Origin: JAXGXJ01 sp040772905
Lineage (GTDB): Bacteria; Actinomycetota; Thermoleophilia; RBG-16-64-13
Direction of reading: 5' to 3'
Assembly: GCA_040772905.1 (NCBI GenBank)
Contig: JAXGXJ010000012.1
Coordinates: 1 to 64,000, forward strand
Length of the DNA stretch: 64,000 bases
Made by a program: the position numbers and the translations under genes. The notes beneath the pieces were generated by a model. The model ran no database searches. It was not told the DNA's origin and saw only the letters and a program-made list of their open reading frames with translations. Shown here one piece after another: positions 34,354 to 43,912 of this stretch (its first letter is position 1; each line of letters opens with the position of its first letter).

Positions 34354-35838
34354 ATGAAGGATCATGAGGCGGACATCAGTACAAGCGTGACGAACGATGC
34401 CGGTACGACGTCCGGAAAGAGCGTTAGCCGCCGTGAGTTTTTAAGGCTCGCGGGGATTGCCGGGGTTGCGGTTGGAGTCGGAGGCAGTCTGGGAGGAGTC
34501 CTGGCTGGCTGCGGCGAGGACGCTGAGACCACGACCACGGCGGCTCCTGTGCAGACGACGGTGGCGCCCGTTCAGACGACTGAGGCAGAGACCGTCGGGA
34601 CAACAGCTACTGCTGGTGAGCCAGCGGCTGGCAGGGAGATTCGCATCGGGTTTGTGGCACCTCTGACAGGAGGCCTGGCAAGCTTTGGTGTTGCTGACCG
34701 TTACTGCTTTGAGCGCTGGGAGGAAGTCGTCGCAGACGGCTGGGATTGCGGTGACGGTAAGAGGCATCCAATCAAGTTTCTCATGAAGGACAGCCAGTCT
34801 GACACCAACAGAGCTGCCCAGGTCGCAGGTGACCTGATTCTCAATGAGAAGGTCGACATCATGATGGTGGCCTCCACTCCTGAGACAGTGAGCCCAGTGG
34901 CCGACCAATGTGAGGCCATGAGCATCCCCTGCTACAGTAACGATGCTCCTTGGCAAGCATACTTCTTTGGCCGCGGAGCGAGCGTGGATACTCCCTTCAA
35001 GTGGACCTATCATCACTTCTGGGGTGTGGAAGACCTCATAGGGGTGTATCTGCCTGTTTGGGAGAAGTCGGGCACCAACAAGGTGGTTGGGGCCCTCTGG
35101 CCTAACGATTCCGACGGCAACGCGTTCTCGGATCCGGAAGGTGGATTCCCTCCGGCCATGAAAGCGGCCGGCTTCCGTTTGGTGGATCCCGGCCGGTACC
35201 CGAACGGCATCGAGGATTTCATCGCGCAGATCTCCATGTTCAAGAACGAAGGAGTCGAGATCATAACTGGTGTGCCTATCCCACCTGATTTCACCAACTT
35301 CTGGAAGCAAGCGACTCAGCAGGGCTTCCAGCCAAAGATGGGTAGCATTGCCAAAGCCCTAGACCTGCCGGCTGGAGTGGAAGCTTTGGGGGATGCCGGG
35401 AACAACTTCACGGTTGAGTGCCAATGGACCCCAAGGATGCCGTTCAAGTCATCTCTCACCGGTGAGACCTGTCAGCAGTTCGCCGATGAGTTCGAGAAAC
35501 GCGCAGGTATTCAGTGGGCCCAGTATCTGCTGCACTACGCGGTGTTCGAAGTTGTGGGTGACGCACTCAAACGGTGCGCTGACATCGACGACAAAGAAGC
35601 CATCATTGAGGCCATCGGTACGACCAAACTCGACACGCTTGCCGGGCCTGTCGATTTCACGGCTCCGATTGAGATGGGGACGATGCGGCCAGTGAAGAAC
35701 GTCTACAGGTCTCCGCTGGTCTCGGGTCAGTGGGTGACGGGAGTGAGTGACAAGTATACGTACGAATTCGTTGTAGTTGACAATACAAACTACCCCGGCA
35801 TAGCGATTGACCAGGAGCTCAAGCTTCTCGAGTACTAG
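34354..35838 (+). CDS. Tat-exported LivJ-type solute-binding lipoprotein
   Basis: A 494-residue Peripla_BP_6 protein. The N-terminus has a twin-arginine signal (SRREFLRLAGIAG) ending in a lipobox (VLAGC), then a Thr/Ala/Pro linker and the binding domain starting IRIGFVAPLTGGLASFGVAD. Tat export of this family implies folding before export. Again there is no permease or ATPase nearby. Placed 132 bp after the transhydroxylase small subunit, it may bind a hydroxylated aromatic acid. A perfect hairpin follows. Confidence 0.9.
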   Translation: MKDHEADISTSVTNDAGTTSGKSVSRREFLRLAGIAGVAVGVGGSLGGVLAGCGEDAETTTTAAPVQTTVAPVQTTEAETVGTTATAGEPAAGREIRIGFVAPLTGGLASFGVADRYCFERWEEVVADGWDCGDGKRHPIKFLMKDSQSDTNRAAQVAGDLILNEKVDIMMVASTPETVSPVADQCEAMSIPCYSNDAPWQAYFFGRGASVDTPFKWTYHHFWGVEDLIGVYLPVWEKSGTNKVVGALWPNDSDGNAFSDPEGGFPPAMKAAGFRLVDPGRYPNGIEDFIAQISMFKNEGVEIITGVPIPPDFTNFWKQATQQGFQPKMGSIAKALDLPAGVEALGDAGNNFTVECQWTPRMPFKSSLTGETCQQFADEFEKRAGIQWAQYLLHYAVFEVVGDALKRCADIDDKEAIIEAIGTTKLDTLAGPVDFTAPIEMGTMRPVKNVYRSPLVSGQWVTGVSDKYTYEFVVVDNTNYPGIAIDQELKLLEY

Positions 35839-35848
35839 CCGCATGCTT

Positions 35849-35891
35849 GCGAGAGTCTCCGGCGTCGCCGCTAGGCGCCGGAGACTCTCGC
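35849..35891. terminator. Perfect 16-bp stem hairpin
   Basis: Arms 35849-35864 and 35876-35891 pair perfectly, 11-base loop, 10 bp after the binding-protein stop. No T-tract. Confidence 0.65.
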
Positions 35892-35982
35892 TCCGTTTGG
35901 GCAGGCAAAGGGCTGCGGTGGGCCGAGAGCGGTTTGAGGAATGATAGAGAGTATGGGACCAACCAACCACAAGGAGTACCCC

Positions 35983-36780
35983 ATGCGTTTCATCGACGCG
36001 CACCTGCACACCGACATGATCGAGGACAAGCAGCTCCAGAAGCTCGTCATGATGGGCATGGAAGCCGCCATCGTCCCCAGCCCGCACATGTACCTGGGCT
36101 CCAAGACCGAGGAAGACGTCATCCTCATGTGGGACCGTTTCCTGGGCATGGAGACCACCACGGCCACCACCCTGGGATTCGAGCTCTTCACCTCGCTCTC
36201 CGTCCCGTTTTTCGGGGTGAACCCCACTGATGCCGAGAAGTGCCTGGCCAAGATGCCCGAGTACCTGAAGGCCGACCGTGCCGTGGCCATCGGTGAGATC
36301 GGTCTCGACACCGGCACCGACTTCGAGAAGTGGCTCTTCCGCGAGCAGCTGCGTATCGCCAAGGACGCAGGGGTGCCTGTGATCCTGCACACCCCCATCC
36401 GTAACGCCCCCCAGAGCCAAGACGTGCTCCCGCAGGTGCTCGAGATCATAAAAGAAGAGAAGTTCCCCGTGGAGAAGTGCGTCTTCGACCACGCCTCCGA
36501 GCCCAACCTCGATTGGCGGGCCACCAACACCAAGAGCATGATCGGCCTCTCCATCTGCTGGGACAAGATGCCGCCCGAGCCTGCTGCCCGATACGTCATC
36601 GACAACCCCGGCCTGCGCGACCGCCTCATCATCAACTCCGAGCTGGCCGGCGAGGGTAACGATTACTTCATGGTGCCGCGCGTGATCCTGGCCATGAGGC
36701 TCATGGGCTTGGACAAAGCCACCATCGAGAAGGTGTGCTGGCACAATCCCAAGGACTTCTTCAAGCTGCCCGTGGAGTAG
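35983..36780 (+). CDS. TatD-like metal-dependent hydrolase
   Basis: A 265-residue TIM-barrel hydrolase close to COG1099. The metal site is seen as DAHLHTD, AIGEIGLDTG, PVILHTP and VFDHASEP. ATG 35983 follows AAGGAG at good spacing; the frame is open from 35941. Between the transhydroxylase module and the molybdoenzyme genes, it could act on a ring-derived intermediate (lactone or cyclic ketone), but this is a guess. Confidence 0.82.
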   Translation: MRFIDAHLHTDMIEDKQLQKLVMMGMEAAIVPSPHMYLGSKTEEDVILMWDRFLGMETTTATTLGFELFTSLSVPFFGVNPTDAEKCLAKMPEYLKADRAVAIGEIGLDTGTDFEKWLFREQLRIAKDAGVPVILHTPIRNAPQSQDVLPQVLEIIKEEKFPVEKCVFDHASEPNLDWRATNTKSMIGLSICWDKMPPEPAARYVIDNPGLRDRLIINSELAGEGNDYFMVPRVILAMRLMGLDKATIEKVCWHNPKDFFKLPVE

Positions 36781-36822
36781 AGTCTGGCAGACGGCCCCCT
36801 TCGAGACTAAGGAGTCACACAC

Positions 36823-37698
36823 ATGCAAAGAAGCCCGAACTGGCCTGCGCAGGCGTTTCTCGTGCTCTTCCCGGGCGCGGTCGGCTGCCTCTTGGGCGGT
36901 TTGATCCTCGATTCGAGTGGCGCGCAAGGTGGCTTTGTCATAGCCACGATGACAGTGGCCCTCGTGCTGGCTGTCGTGAGCGCGGCAGTTCCCGTGCTCG
37001 CCATCAAGAAGCCGCTACGTTCCTATCGTATGCTGAACGGCGTTGTCCGCTCACCCCTCAGCCGCCAGGTGCTTCTGGTCGGGTTGTTTCTCGTCATTCT
37101 TATCGTGGAATGGGCTCTGGCTCTCGCGGGCATCTTCGCGCCCTGGTTGGCCATCGTGACCGTGGTCCTGGGGGCGGGTGCTACCACGACGGCCGGTCTG
37201 ACATATGTGCTTGGGGCGCAGCCGGCATGGAGGCACTGGGCCGAACCGGCGACCTTGCTGGCGGGGCTGCTCACGCTGGGGCTGCCGCTGGCGTTGGTAG
37301 TCGCCTTGGGATGGAGAGAGAGCTTGCTCGGCCTCAGTGTGGGACAGATCGTCTGTCTCGTCTTGGTGCTGGCTGGAGTGTGCATCCTGGGGCTTGCAGC
37401 CTACGCGAGGACGCGCTACCTGGCCAAGGGCGGCTTTGCCACAACCGAGACGCGCGCGCTCGTCGGTGGCCGCTACCGCTCGATACGTCAGGTAGGCCTT
37501 GTTCTGGCCGTGCTCGTGACCGGAGTCGGAGCTGCTGTCAGTTTCGCTTCGCCGTGGGTGATTATCGTGGCGTTGGTCGCCTCGCTGGCGGGCCTATGGA
37601 TGCTGAGATACCTCTTCTTCGTCACGGCGGCGCCCTTGAGTTGGAAGAGTGAGGTCCGCTGGACTCTATCACCCGACGTCATCACCAAGGAGGCGTGA
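36823..37698 (+). CDS. DmsC-like membrane anchor subunit
   Basis: A 291-residue protein with about eight membrane helices, resembling the quinol-interacting anchor of DMSO-reductase-type enzymes (KKPLRSYRMLNGVVRSPLSR is the typical first-loop pattern). It directly precedes the catalytic subunit gene, whose ribosome site lies inside its end. It should exchange electrons between the quinone pool and the iron-sulfur subunit. Confidence 0.82.
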   Translation: MQRSPNWPAQAFLVLFPGAVGCLLGGLILDSSGAQGGFVIATMTVALVLAVVSAAVPVLAIKKPLRSYRMLNGVVRSPLSRQVLLVGLFLVILIVEWALALAGIFAPWLAIVTVVLGAGATTTAGLTYVLGAQPAWRHWAEPATLLAGLLTLGLPLALVVALGWRESLLGLSVGQIVCLVLVLAGVCILGLAAYARTRYLAKGGFATTETRALVGGRYRSIRQVGLVLAVLVTGVGAAVSFASPWVIIVALVASLAGLWMLRYLFFVTAAPLSWKSEVRWTLSPDVITKEA

Positions 37699-37700
37699 CG

Positions 37701-40382
37701 ATGGCTGAAACCCGACCGGTGATCAACATCGCCGACCTCTTCTGGCAGCATCGCCCCGATCAGGAGATCGAGGAGGCTAAGGTCGAGACCATTGTCGCCA
37801 CTGGCCTTGAGGGCGGCGAGTGGAAGAAGGTCATGTGCAAGCTGTGCGGCAACAAGGTGTGGTGCACGGCGCAAGTGTACGTGAAAGATGGCCTCATCCT
37901 CAGCATAGCCGGCGACCCCGAGAACGCAGCCAGCGGCGGCAAGCTTTGTGCGCGGGGCCAAGCCGGCATGATGGCTACCTACAATCCCTACCGGGTCAAA
38001 GCGCCCATGAAACGTACCAACCCCAAGAAGGGTCTGGATGAGGACCCCGGCTGGGTGGAGATCAGTTGGGATGAGGCGCTGGATACGGTGGCGGAGAGGA
38101 TGAAGGCCATCCGCAAGGTCGATCCCCGCCGCTTTGCCCACTGCTTCGGTTTCGCCGGTTACGCAAACATCGTCTTTGACGAGGCGTTTTGCCGGGCTTT
38201 CGGCAGCCCCTATGACATCCAGGGCCGGGGCCATCTGTGCCCGGTGCACATCGGCTGCTCGTTTGTGAACGGTACCTTCCTCGACAAGCAAGATATCGAG
38301 TATGCCAACTACTTCCTGGCTATCGGGGGCAGCCTCGGTTCCAACAACGGCAGTCCGTTCGCCATGCGTGCCGTCACCCGAGCGAGAGAGCGGGGGATGA
38401 AGCTGGTGGTGGTCGACCCGCGCATGAGTCCAGAGGCCGCGATGGCCGACGAGTGGATTCCCATTCGGCCCGGGGGCGACCTTGCCTTTACGCTCGCCCT
38501 ATTGCATGTGATGCTGCACGAGATGCCGGTCCAGGACCTGGACCTTCGCTCCATCAAAGAGCGAAGCAACCTCGTGTACCTCATAGGCGACGACAAACTG
38601 TATGTGAACGACTCTGCTACCGGCAAGCCTCTTGTGTGGGATCAGGTCGATAATCGGGCGAAGACTTTCGACGACCCCACCATCCAGGACTACGCACTGG
38701 AGGGCAGCTTCGACATCGAGGGACGCGTGGGGCGGCCGGCTTTCGCTCTCATCAAAGAGCGCATGGCAGAGTTTTCGCCCGAGTGGCAGGAGCAGCACAC
38801 CACCGTTCCGCCGGAGACCATCCGCCGGGTGGCTCGGGATTTCGTAGCGGCGGCGGATGTTCACGCCACCATCGAACTGGATGGCTTCGAGTTCCCCCTC
38901 CGGCCGGCCGTCATCAAGTCGGAGCGGGGGGCCTATTCGACCACCCACGGCTCCTATCAGCATTTCGCGGTGAAGCTCGTGACCGGTCTGGTGGGAGCCA
39001 ACGACGTGCCGGGCGGGTTCCTGGGGTCTGAACAGGGCCCGGCTCTCAGCCCCGGGCCGGATGGAGTCGTCGCTCCGAAGCAGGAAGCCCAGCCGGTGCC
39101 CTGGCAGTGGCCGCTGTCCATCGACCTACGCGAATACTATCCCCATCGTCACACCAGCCCCTATCTGCTTTGGAAGACCGTCCTAGACCCGGAGAAGTAT
39201 GGGGTCGACCACAACATCGACATGCTTATGGTGTTCGGCAGCAATCCCATCCACTCGAATTGCACGCCCATTCATGCGATAGAGGCTTTCACGAAGATCC
39301 CCTTCATGGTGGAGATAGCCCTCACCTATGACGAGACCTCGCAGTTCGCCGACATCCTGCTACCCGAGAGCACCATATTCGAGCGATATGCCATGTTGGA
39401 GTACGGTGATCACGTGGTGCACGCAGTGGACATGGCAACGCTGCGGACGCGAACGGTGCAGGTGACGAAGCCGGCGATCAAGCCCATTTGGAACACCCGT
39501 CAGGCCGACGACATCTACATCGACATCGCCGAGCGGGCCGGTTTCTTGTTGGGTGAAGGTGGGCTGAACGACCACATCAGTCAGACTCTGGCGCTCTGCG
39601 ACGATCATAAGCTCGACCTGAACAGGAAGTACTACACTCCCGAGATCATCGATCACCTCACCCGCTGCCATTATGGGGAAAGGTACGGCATAGACTACTT
39701 CGACGAGCACGCGCACATCCCCGAGCTGCTTTCGAAGGCCCAAAGCTACAACTTCTACTACTTCCCCTGGGGCAAGACACGCCATCCGCTCTACTTCAAT
39801 CAGTTCTATGCCAACGGCTTGGAGTTGAAGAAGAACCTGGCGAGCGTCGGGCTGGACGTGCCCCCAGGCTGGGACGCTGACGAATTCTGGAGACACTGGG
39901 AGCCCATCCCCCAGTGGGTGGGCCGTTGCGATGAGGCGTATGCTGACGAATTCGACCTACGCGCCATGGTGTGGACGACGCCTCAGACTCGCATGTGCTC
40001 CGGCGATCAGATCGCCAACCCCTGGATACGCGAGGGAGTGAAGGAGCGCGACCCGTACGACTACTCCATCCTCATCAATACCGATACCGCCCGCAAGAAG
40101 GGATTGAAAGACGGAGACAGAGTGAGGGTGGATGCGTTCTGGGGTGGAAGCACCGAGGGCCATCTCAAACTCACGGAGCTCATTCACCCCGAGGCTCTGG
40201 GCTTTCCTGGCCACCACGGCTTCAAGGGGCGTCTGCGGAATCCCATCACCTGGGAGGGCCCGGATTTCAACGACTTGCTGTCTGATCGCGAGGGAGAGTT
40301 CGACCCTGTGTCTTGCGCCACCGACATCAGTCCTCGGGTGAAGGTCACGCCAGTAGGGGTTGACAAGGGAGGTGCGCGATGA
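37701..40382 (+). CDS. Molybdopterin oxidoreductase catalytic subunit
   Basis: An 893-residue enzyme of the DMSO-reductase superfamily. The N-terminal iron-sulfur motif is CKLCGNKVWC with a later GGKLCARGQAG; HLCPVHIGC has a cysteine in the position that ligates molybdenum in the polysulfide/thiosulfate/arsenate branch; GSNPIHSN and the C-terminal MopB-binding domain are present. There is no Tat signal, so unlike most membrane molybdoenzymes the active site should face the cytoplasm. ATG 37701 follows AAGGAGG. The stop overlaps the iron-sulfur subunit start. Substrate unknown; a role in the same aromatic pathway or in respiration are both possible. Confidence 0.88.
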   Translation: MAETRPVINIADLFWQHRPDQEIEEAKVETIVATGLEGGEWKKVMCKLCGNKVWCTAQVYVKDGLILSIAGDPENAASGGKLCARGQAGMMATYNPYRVKAPMKRTNPKKGLDEDPGWVEISWDEALDTVAERMKAIRKVDPRRFAHCFGFAGYANIVFDEAFCRAFGSPYDIQGRGHLCPVHIGCSFVNGTFLDKQDIEYANYFLAIGGSLGSNNGSPFAMRAVTRARERGMKLVVVDPRMSPEAAMADEWIPIRPGGDLAFTLALLHVMLHEMPVQDLDLRSIKERSNLVYLIGDDKLYVNDSATGKPLVWDQVDNRAKTFDDPTIQDYALEGSFDIEGRVGRPAFALIKERMAEFSPEWQEQHTTVPPETIRRVARDFVAAADVHATIELDGFEFPLRPAVIKSERGAYSTTHGSYQHFAVKLVTGLVGANDVPGGFLGSEQGPALSPGPDGVVAPKQEAQPVPWQWPLSIDLREYYPHRHTSPYLLWKTVLDPEKYGVDHNIDMLMVFGSNPIHSNCTPIHAIEAFTKIPFMVEIALTYDETSQFADILLPESTIFERYAMLEYGDHVVHAVDMATLRTRTVQVTKPAIKPIWNTRQADDIYIDIAERAGFLLGEGGLNDHISQTLALCDDHKLDLNRKYYTPEIIDHLTRCHYGERYGIDYFDEHAHIPELLSKAQSYNFYYFPWGKTRHPLYFNQFYANGLELKKNLASVGLDVPPGWDADEFWRHWEPIPQWVGRCDEAYADEFDLRAMVWTTPQTRMCSGDQIANPWIREGVKERDPYDYSILINTDTARKKGLKDGDRVRVDAFWGGSTEGHLKLTELIHPEALGFPGHHGFKGRLRNPITWEGPDFNDLLSDREGEFDPVSCATDISPRVKVTPVGVDKGGAR

Positions 40383-41023
40383 GGTACGGCATGGTGATCG
40401 ATCTGGAGAAGTGTTCCGGCTGTATGGCGTGCGACGTGGCCTGCAAGAGGGAGAACTTCACCCCGCCGGGCGTGCATTGGAGCAAGGTGCACATCTTCGA
40501 AACAGGTAAGTATCCCAAGACCAAGCTACGCTCGCTTCCCACGCTGTGCATGCATTGTGAAGATCCGGCATGTCTCAAGGCATGTCCGACTGGTGCCACG
40601 ATGAAGCGCCCCGATGGAGTGGTCATCATCGACAATGACCGCTGCGTGGGCTGTGGTTACTGCGCCCTCGCCTGTCCCTACGAAGCCAGGGCACTGAACC
40701 GCGCGGACCCGCGTCCGTATCACGGTGTGCACGGATTCACCCCGTTTGAGAACATCGGCTACTTCGGGCGGCTTGGAGTGGTGGAGCACGGGAAGGGCGT
40801 CATCGAGAAATGCACCTTCTGTCTGCATCGTCTCGAGCGAGGAGGACAGCCGGCGTGTGTAGAGGCTTGTCCCGCCACTGCCCGTGTGTTTGGAGATCTC
40901 GACGATCCTGAGAGCGAGGCGGCCAAGTGGGCGGCTCGCGGGGCGGAAGCTCTGCACGAGGAACAGGGGACGAAGCCCAAGGTGCTGTATCTACACTTGA
41001 GAGAGCATCTCGGTAAGGGCTAG
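40379..41023 (+). CDS. DmsB-like four-cluster ferredoxin subunit
   Basis: A 214-residue electron-transfer subunit with four cysteine groups (CSGCMACDVAC; CMHCEDPACLKAC; CVGCGYCALAC; CTFCLHR...CVEAC) for four [4Fe-4S] clusters. The ATG overlaps the catalytic stop. It links the molybdenum site to the DmsC-like anchor. The gene ends 312 bp before the right attachment site. No cargo follows. Confidence 0.93.
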   Translation: MRYGMVIDLEKCSGCMACDVACKRENFTPPGVHWSKVHIFETGKYPKTKLRSLPTLCMHCEDPACLKACPTGATMKRPDGVVIIDNDRCVGCGYCALACPYEARALNRADPRPYHGVHGFTPFENIGYFGRLGVVEHGKGVIEKCTFCLHRLERGGQPACVEACPATARVFGDLDDPESEAAKWAARGAEALHEEQGTKPKVLYLHLREHLGKG

Positions 41024-41551
41024 TCTCACTTGTCAGGCTGATGATGAGCCCTTCGTGTGCTCGCGCGCTGCAGTTGGTGCGAGCACCCTGTCCGAGGGCA
41101 ATGCCGAAGGAGCCACGAAACCCGATGATCCACGGCGACAAGAGCCCCGCTGGTCGCGCGAGATGAGGAGGATTTCGGCGCACGCATGCGAGCGACGCAA
41201 AAGAAGCATCGCAGTCGTGCGCCGAAGTCCGCGGGTTGGCTTGCGCAGGGAGTCTGGTCGCGTGCCGCAGCACCTTGGTCGACATACTCCCAACCTCACA
41301 TCGGACAGCCCAAGGCCGGCTTCCTAGGCTTTCTTTCGGCCATTCGAATCGGCCCGGGGGCATCTCCTCTTCTCGCGATTCACCTGCATTTGGGCGGCCT
41401 CCAGGTGTGATATTCCGCAACCGTCACACCGAGTGCGCGGGCAAGACGGAAGACAGCATGGTCGACTTCTCTTCCTCCAAGTACGGCTAAATCCTGTCCG
41501 ATAGGAAGAGGAGCCTCCGGGAACTCTCCGTCTCTGCACGTTCTGAGGAGC
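41024..41551. other. Gene-free right end of the island
   Basis: No supported gene. It contains the right attachment repeat (41336-41362); the bases after it are chromosomal flank. Confidence 0.5.
41336..41362. other. attR: repeat of tRNA-Arg 3' end
   Basis: Twenty-seven bases matching 25168-25194 with one mismatch, same orientation, ending in GGGGGCA like the tRNA acceptor. No tRNA body is attached. Confidence 0.8.
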
Positions 41552-43773
41552 GCGATGCCCACTCTCCGGCGCCACCTGTACATGTGGTGATCATCCCCAC
41601 CATGGCGATAGGCGCTATCGTGATCCTCCTCTCCTCTTACCTCATCTCTTTGCGCGGCTTCAGCGCCCTGGAAGAACAAGGGCTGAACGACAAACGCTGA
41701 GGGTGGCTCAGGGGAGTCGCCGCGGAATTGGCGGACCTGGATGCCGACGTGATGGATTGCTCGTCATGGAATGACACCTGCAGCTTCGTCGTCGGAGCCG
41801 ATCCGGACTACCCGGCAAGTAACCTCACTGACTCGCTCTACGAAGCATTCCGTCTGAATCTTGTGGTGATTCTCGATGACGCTGGGCGGATGGTCTGGGG
41901 GAGAGGGCTATTCTCTTGAGTCTGGTGATCGCATGCCGCTCCCTGCTGCTTGGAGAACATCTTCTTCCCGGGAGCCCCTTGCTCTCTCACCAGCGGCCGG
42001 AGAGCTCCGTTGCGGGATCGCTGCTGCTGGGGGATGAGTTGGCTCATCGCCTCTCGCCCCATCGTAACCAGTAGCAGAGGGACCGATACGCGGGACGGTG
42101 CTTATGGGCCGGCTCATCACCGAGAGCTACCTGGCCGAACTCTCCGAGCGCCTTGGCCAACCGCGGCCGTTGAAGCCGCGAGCACCCGCTCCCAAGAGAT
42201 GGTCTCCGTGGACTCTGTCTCGACCGGCCTGACGGCAAGCACTACCATCGAAGGAGACGTCATACGGGGCCAGGTGGCGGTGAATGACATCCATGGAGGT
42301 CCCGGTCTGACGGTTCGCTTTGATGGTCCGCGCCTCATATACGGCGAGGGAATGAGGACCGCAAGAGCACAAGCCCATGCCCTTGCAGTCATGATCCTCG
42401 TGCTCATGGTCATTCAGGTGGCCATTCTCGAGCAGTCTATCTTTCGACCCCTCTCCCGTTTGGCGCAGGCAGTACGGGCCCTTCGTACAGGAGCTGGCTA
42501 ACCTCCCACAAGACAGGCTGCGGCGCAAGGGAACTGGATCTGGTAGTCGAGGAGATAAACGACCTTGTGGAGGTCGAAGCTTCGAAGAAGGCGCTGCACG
42601 CGATCGCTATCTCGAGGCCAGACGCTTGCCGATCAAGACCCCCTCCACCGGGCTTCTCAACCACCCGGGCCCTCTTCGAACACTTGGACTACGCGCTCTG
42701 CCGTGCTCAAAGAGCGGAGCACCTCAGCGTGGTTCTGATGGACTTCGATGACTTCAAGTACATAAACGACTCGTATGGACACCCTGGGAGACGAAGTCCT
42801 TCGCCGAGCTGCAGATCATCAAGACCTGCGCACGCAAGAACGACCTCGTGGGGCGCTATGGAGGCGACGAGTTCCTGGCCATTCTTCCGGGGACGACTCA
42901 AGAAGAAGCAGTCATCGCAAACCGCATCCTCGCCTCGATGGCTGGTGAGGCCGGAGCCAGGATGCTGACTCGCCCGGTGAGATGCCCATCCTGATGAGCT
43001 GTGGGGTGGCGAGTTATCCCGAGTGCGCGAGGACGTCAACGAGCTTGTTGCCTACGCCGACGCCAATCTCTATCGGGCCAAGGCCGCAGGCGGAGGAATG
43101 GTTACGGCAAGGCACTCCCCGGAAGAGACGGAAGAGGCTCAAGGGGGAACCTTCGGCATTCTCGAAGGATTGGTGGCGGCCATAAACAACAAGGACCGAT
43201 ATACACGTCGGCATTCAGAAGAGGTGGCCGCCCTCGCCGTTTGCGTGGCCGAGTCCCTTGGTCTGTCCGACGAAGAGCAGCGCTCCATCCGTATCGCCGG
43301 TCTGCTACATGACGTGGGGAAGATCGGCGTGCCGAGAATGTGTTGCGAAAGCCCGATAGGCTTGAGCCGGCGGAACAGGCGATAATCGAACGCCATGTGG
43401 AGATCGGAGAGCTACTAATACGAGACATACCCTACGCGAAGGCAAATACGTGAAGCCGTCGGGAGTCATCATGAGCGATGGGATGGGGAAAGGATACCCC
43501 AGAGGATTGAGAGAGACCGCCATCCCGCTTGGGGGACGCATATTGGCTGTGGCCGATACCTATTCGGCCATAACCTCCCGGCGTCCCTACCGAGATGCGA
43601 GGAGCCGAGAAGAAGCGCGTACTATCCTTATGCATGCGCGAGGAAGACAGCTCGATCCACAGCTCGTGGATGTTCTGTTGGAGGCTCTGCCCAACGGTGA
43701 GAAAGTGGTACAGAGGGAGCGCGATGGGTATTTACGAGACGCTTGGGCGGCGTGCCTACGAGTGACCGGATAG
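41552..43773 (+). pseudogene. Broken CHASE4-GGDEF-HD-GYP signalling protein
   Basis: Read across frames, the stretch encodes a full membrane sensor: first helix (IPTMAIGAIVILLSSYLISL), CHASE4 (ELADLDADVMDCSSWNDTCS; NLTDSLYEAFRLNLVVILDD), second helix near 42390, GGDEF (SVVLMDFDDFKYINDSYGH; VGRYGGDEF), and HD-GYP (LLHDVGKIGV; GKGYPRGL; AVADTYSAITSRRPYR). Stops or frameshifts occur near 41582, 41700, 41917, 42040, 42180, 42500, 42785, 42990, 43340 and 43440. It would have turned over cyclic di-GMP. Start and end are approximate. Confidence 0.8.
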
Positions 43774-43912
43774 AATCCGTGGCCGTGGCCTCGGTCACCG
43801 CAGCGCTCAGGCGGCGCTGGAGGTGAGATTCACCCCCGTACCGGGGTAGTTGCTGACTTGTGTGCAAGACCCTACACGAGCATCCTATGAATGATGAAGG
43901 AGACGCCTGAGC

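Larger units (their letters stand above)
25168..41362. mobile_element. Genomic island integrated in tRNA-Arg(CCT), carrying transhydroxylase and molybdoenzyme genes
   Basis: The 16.2-kb stretch is bounded by the tRNA 3' end and its direct repeat. It contains a decayed tyrosine recombinase (28190-28345), no intact mobility gene, and cargo: two solute-binding proteins, a PAS/GAF regulator, the transhydroxylase pair, a TatD-like hydrolase and a three-gene molybdoenzyme. Several cargo genes and spacers (regulator, second binding protein, 30.4-30.8 kb) look visibly lower in GC than the flanks. The element appears immobile now. Confidence 0.7.
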
